This document shows positions 61,913 through 64,000 of a stretch of DNA of 64,000 nt, one piece after another. The position numbers and the translations under genes are program-made. The stretch lies in NCBI GenBank assembly GCA_017562135.1, contig QEYB01000448.1, positions 248,001 through 312,000 of the forward strand. Reading direction: 5' to 3'. This DNA comes from Dipylidium caninum. Its lineage: Eukaryota > Platyhelminthes > Cestoda > Cyclophyllidea > Dipylidiidae. Positions within the stretch are counted from its first letter, which is position 1. Every line of letters begins with the position of its first letter. The notes under the pieces were generated by a model, which was not told the origin of the DNA, searched no databases, and saw only the letters and a program-made list of their open reading frames with translations.

Positions 61913-64000
61913 GTAAGACAACACTTTGTTTGCACCCCCTGCCTTTCCCACTGCCATCCCCTGAAAGTCGGCGGGCGGCATTTCAAACGGAGTTTAGATA
62001 GCTCGGTGGAGGGAGGAGAGGCCATTCCCCCGTGTTTACTAATGTTGGCCTACGGAGAAGCTGTGAACTTGTGTATTGCGTTAGCCTCTTTCCAACTTAC
62101 AGGGTAGAATTTGCTTCAAGTTCTCCCCTCTCCTCCTCCTCCTCCTCCTCCACCGTTTTATTGTTTCCTTTCACGCATTGCCCAACTTCCCCTCCTTCTA
62201 GTCGTTAATTCCGCCATCAAGATTCTGGCTTTACAGCCACTTCCCCTGGCTTGGAGTAGCTCCTCCCATCTCCGGCTGGCAGAATCTTCTCTCTCTCTCT
62301 TTCTCACTCTAAAAATACGCTTATCTATGTGGCGTAGCCGCCACCACGTCGAGTTCACTCTCAGGTCATTTTACGACAGAACCGTGATGCTTTTGTTTGG
62401 TGGCCACAACCAGTCACTTTTTCGCTTCTACGGGCTTAAAATAGTATGCGTTGAAATAACTGGTGCAATGTCCAAATTGGATTGTGGTCTTTATTGTTTT
62501 TTTTTGAAAGCTTCTTTACCACTTAGTCGCGGAGAGTGGAGGAGTGTCAGCTCACCTCAACTTCAAATACCCTCAAAAACAAAGATTTGCGACGAGAACG
62601 TGGAATAGCGTCGAGTTCAGGCGATGACAGTAGCCAAGGTGTATTGTTTTTACGATTAACCCCTCGTCTGAGGTCGTATTTGTGACTTTGAGGAGGCAAG
62701 TGTCCCGCCTGCATGCACAAAACGCACAGGGTTCAGGGAACACCACACGTATCGCTGTGTATGTGGACTCCACTAACTTGAGGATTTTAGCAGCATTTTA
62801 AGGTCAACACTGAGACGCCGCCTCTGCCACGTACTTTTAACCAAATGTGGTGCAATGAACAACTCGGAGGCCTGAGGACCTGACGACGTGGAGGAGGGTG
62901 GCCTCCAGCCACAGACAATGGGAGTGTACACACGCGACCGAGTTGTGGAACGAGGGCAAAACATTCGCTAACTCGAATTCTGTAAACCATTAGAAGGTAG
63001 GCAAACTGCCTACCAAACGGAGCGCATGAACGAATGAATAATTAATAAGCCAATCATCCGCGAAAATATGCGCTTCGTCTGCACCTTCCAGGACCTTTTG
63101 GGGGCGGAGGCAGCCGCCACGTTACACACAGAGAGAGAGAGAGAGACGAGGAGGAAATCGCGACCTCCTCTCTTCTTTTTCGTGGGGACTTCAACCCTAT
63201 GAACTTGCCGAGTATTAGCAAGTGTCTGATCTGGCATCTCAAAACGTCTAAAATCCGCCCATTTTTGTGCATAACGGAAGTCCAGAAAGTCCGGAGACAC
63301 GCTGAAGCAGTCTGCGGCCACCTCGACGGGCAGACAACCCTGTCGCCCTTTAATTAGCCAGGGGTTGGGTGAGTGAGGCGAGTTTGACGCACCCCTGTCC
63401 AGACGCCCTCCTGTCTGCTGTCTCACCTGCCCTGTCTCAACCATCAACTCCACTGAGCAGACTTAATAGCCAGTAATTCGGCAAAGTTAGCTTGCAGTCT
63501 GTTGAAAAGAAGAAATTGGAGAGGTGTAACGTTGTACCCACTCTTGTACCAGTGTATCATAATGCTTGACTACTTTGCTCTGGCCGATGGAGTAGACGTG
63601 ACGCTGTCATTGTCCACGTCCATTTCGCCTATAAGTTGACATTTCAATTTGAGTACCCTACTGAGGGCTTCTGCTCAAATACCCTCGCAGATTTGGCTTT
63701 TTTTTACCGGGATCAGAGCGATTGGCACGCCAACTGTCAACGTTTATTTTGCGTTTGACTAATAACACGCGCACATAAACACACCCACCCACACACACAC
63801 ACACGCCTTGTCTGTTGTGGAAAGGCTCTTGCCTCATGTCTAGGCATGGGGGGCCAGAGAGGGCATACGGGCTTTTACCCTCCTCCTTCACCTTTCCTTG
63901 TTTTTGTCCTCTTTCTTTTCCTCCCCGATAGAAGATTTTGAGTCACTTTTGCTAATTTCCTCAGGAGTGTAGGGCTCTTCAAGGCACATAGGCGTGTCAA
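61913..64000. other. Channel intron running off the window
   Basis: No IVS2-like exon recognised. Simple repeats are a CCT tract (62128-62152), a GA tract (63128-63146) and a CA tract (63777-63805). Open frames at 62111-62608 and 63010-63453 have no recognisable domain. Confidence 0.45.

Noticed and set aside
61913..64000. Search for the IVS2 exon
   Set aside because: No segment resembling the S2 consensus with flanking splice sites was found, so the gene is treated as running off the window.
1..64000. tRNA, rRNA, CRISPR or bacterial operon features
   Set aside because: No tRNA B-box with a matching cloverleaf, no rRNA-like sequence and no regular spaced repeats were found; the gene structure is eukaryotic.

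Overview
This is a stretch of eukaryotic nuclear genome. The genes are split by spliceosomal GT-AG introns, several of only 30-32 bases. Two of the proteins resemble animal-specific families (GPS2, Crumbs), so the organism is a metazoan. Such very short introns next to large repeat-rich intergenic space fit a parasitic flatworm, perhaps a tapeworm. That placement is an inference: no species-specific sequence was recognised.

Layout. Positions 1-31194 hold no gene I can support. They contain simple repeats (GGA, CA, CT, GCC tracts and long G runs), several CpG-rich blocks, palindromes with bZIP-like sites, a pair of RFX X-box-like motifs, and copies of a nonautonomous element family with terminal inverted repeats that start GGAAACTATGAAA. 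From 31195 to 61912 the window is gene-dense:
(1) 31195-36445 (+): a TTLL4-type tubulin polyglutamylase. My 16-exon model stays in frame from ATG to stop (1097 aa).
(2) 36721-38181 (-): a GPS2-like corepressor subunit, 6 exons, 379 aa, convergent with TTLL4.
(3) 39389-40680 (-): a PYM (partner of Y14-Mago) homologue, about 191-203 aa. Its last exon holds a G9 run that is either a frameshift or the start of a 37-base intron.
(4) 42221-61912 (+): the 5' part of a Cav1 (L-type) voltage-gated calcium channel alpha1 gene. Twenty-four exons cover the N-terminus, domains I-III and IVS1; the rest lies beyond the window.
(5) 61383-61604 (+), inside the last visible channel intron: a single exon for a transmembrane helix and a short Crumbs-like tail (GSYNPN, PPKERLF), with its own AATAAA signal.

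The genes do not form one pathway. TTLL4 modifies microtubules, GPS2 acts in chromatin corepression, PYM acts on exon junction complexes, the channel carries calcium current, and the Crumbs-like tail suggests a polarity membrane protein. The most unusual points are the nested Crumbs-like terminal exon, a one-base frameshift in the channel's IIS4 segment, a predicted 23-base microexon in the II-III linker, a GC-AG intron in TTLL4 that also reads through without a stop, and the inverted-repeat element family spread through channel introns and the upstream region.
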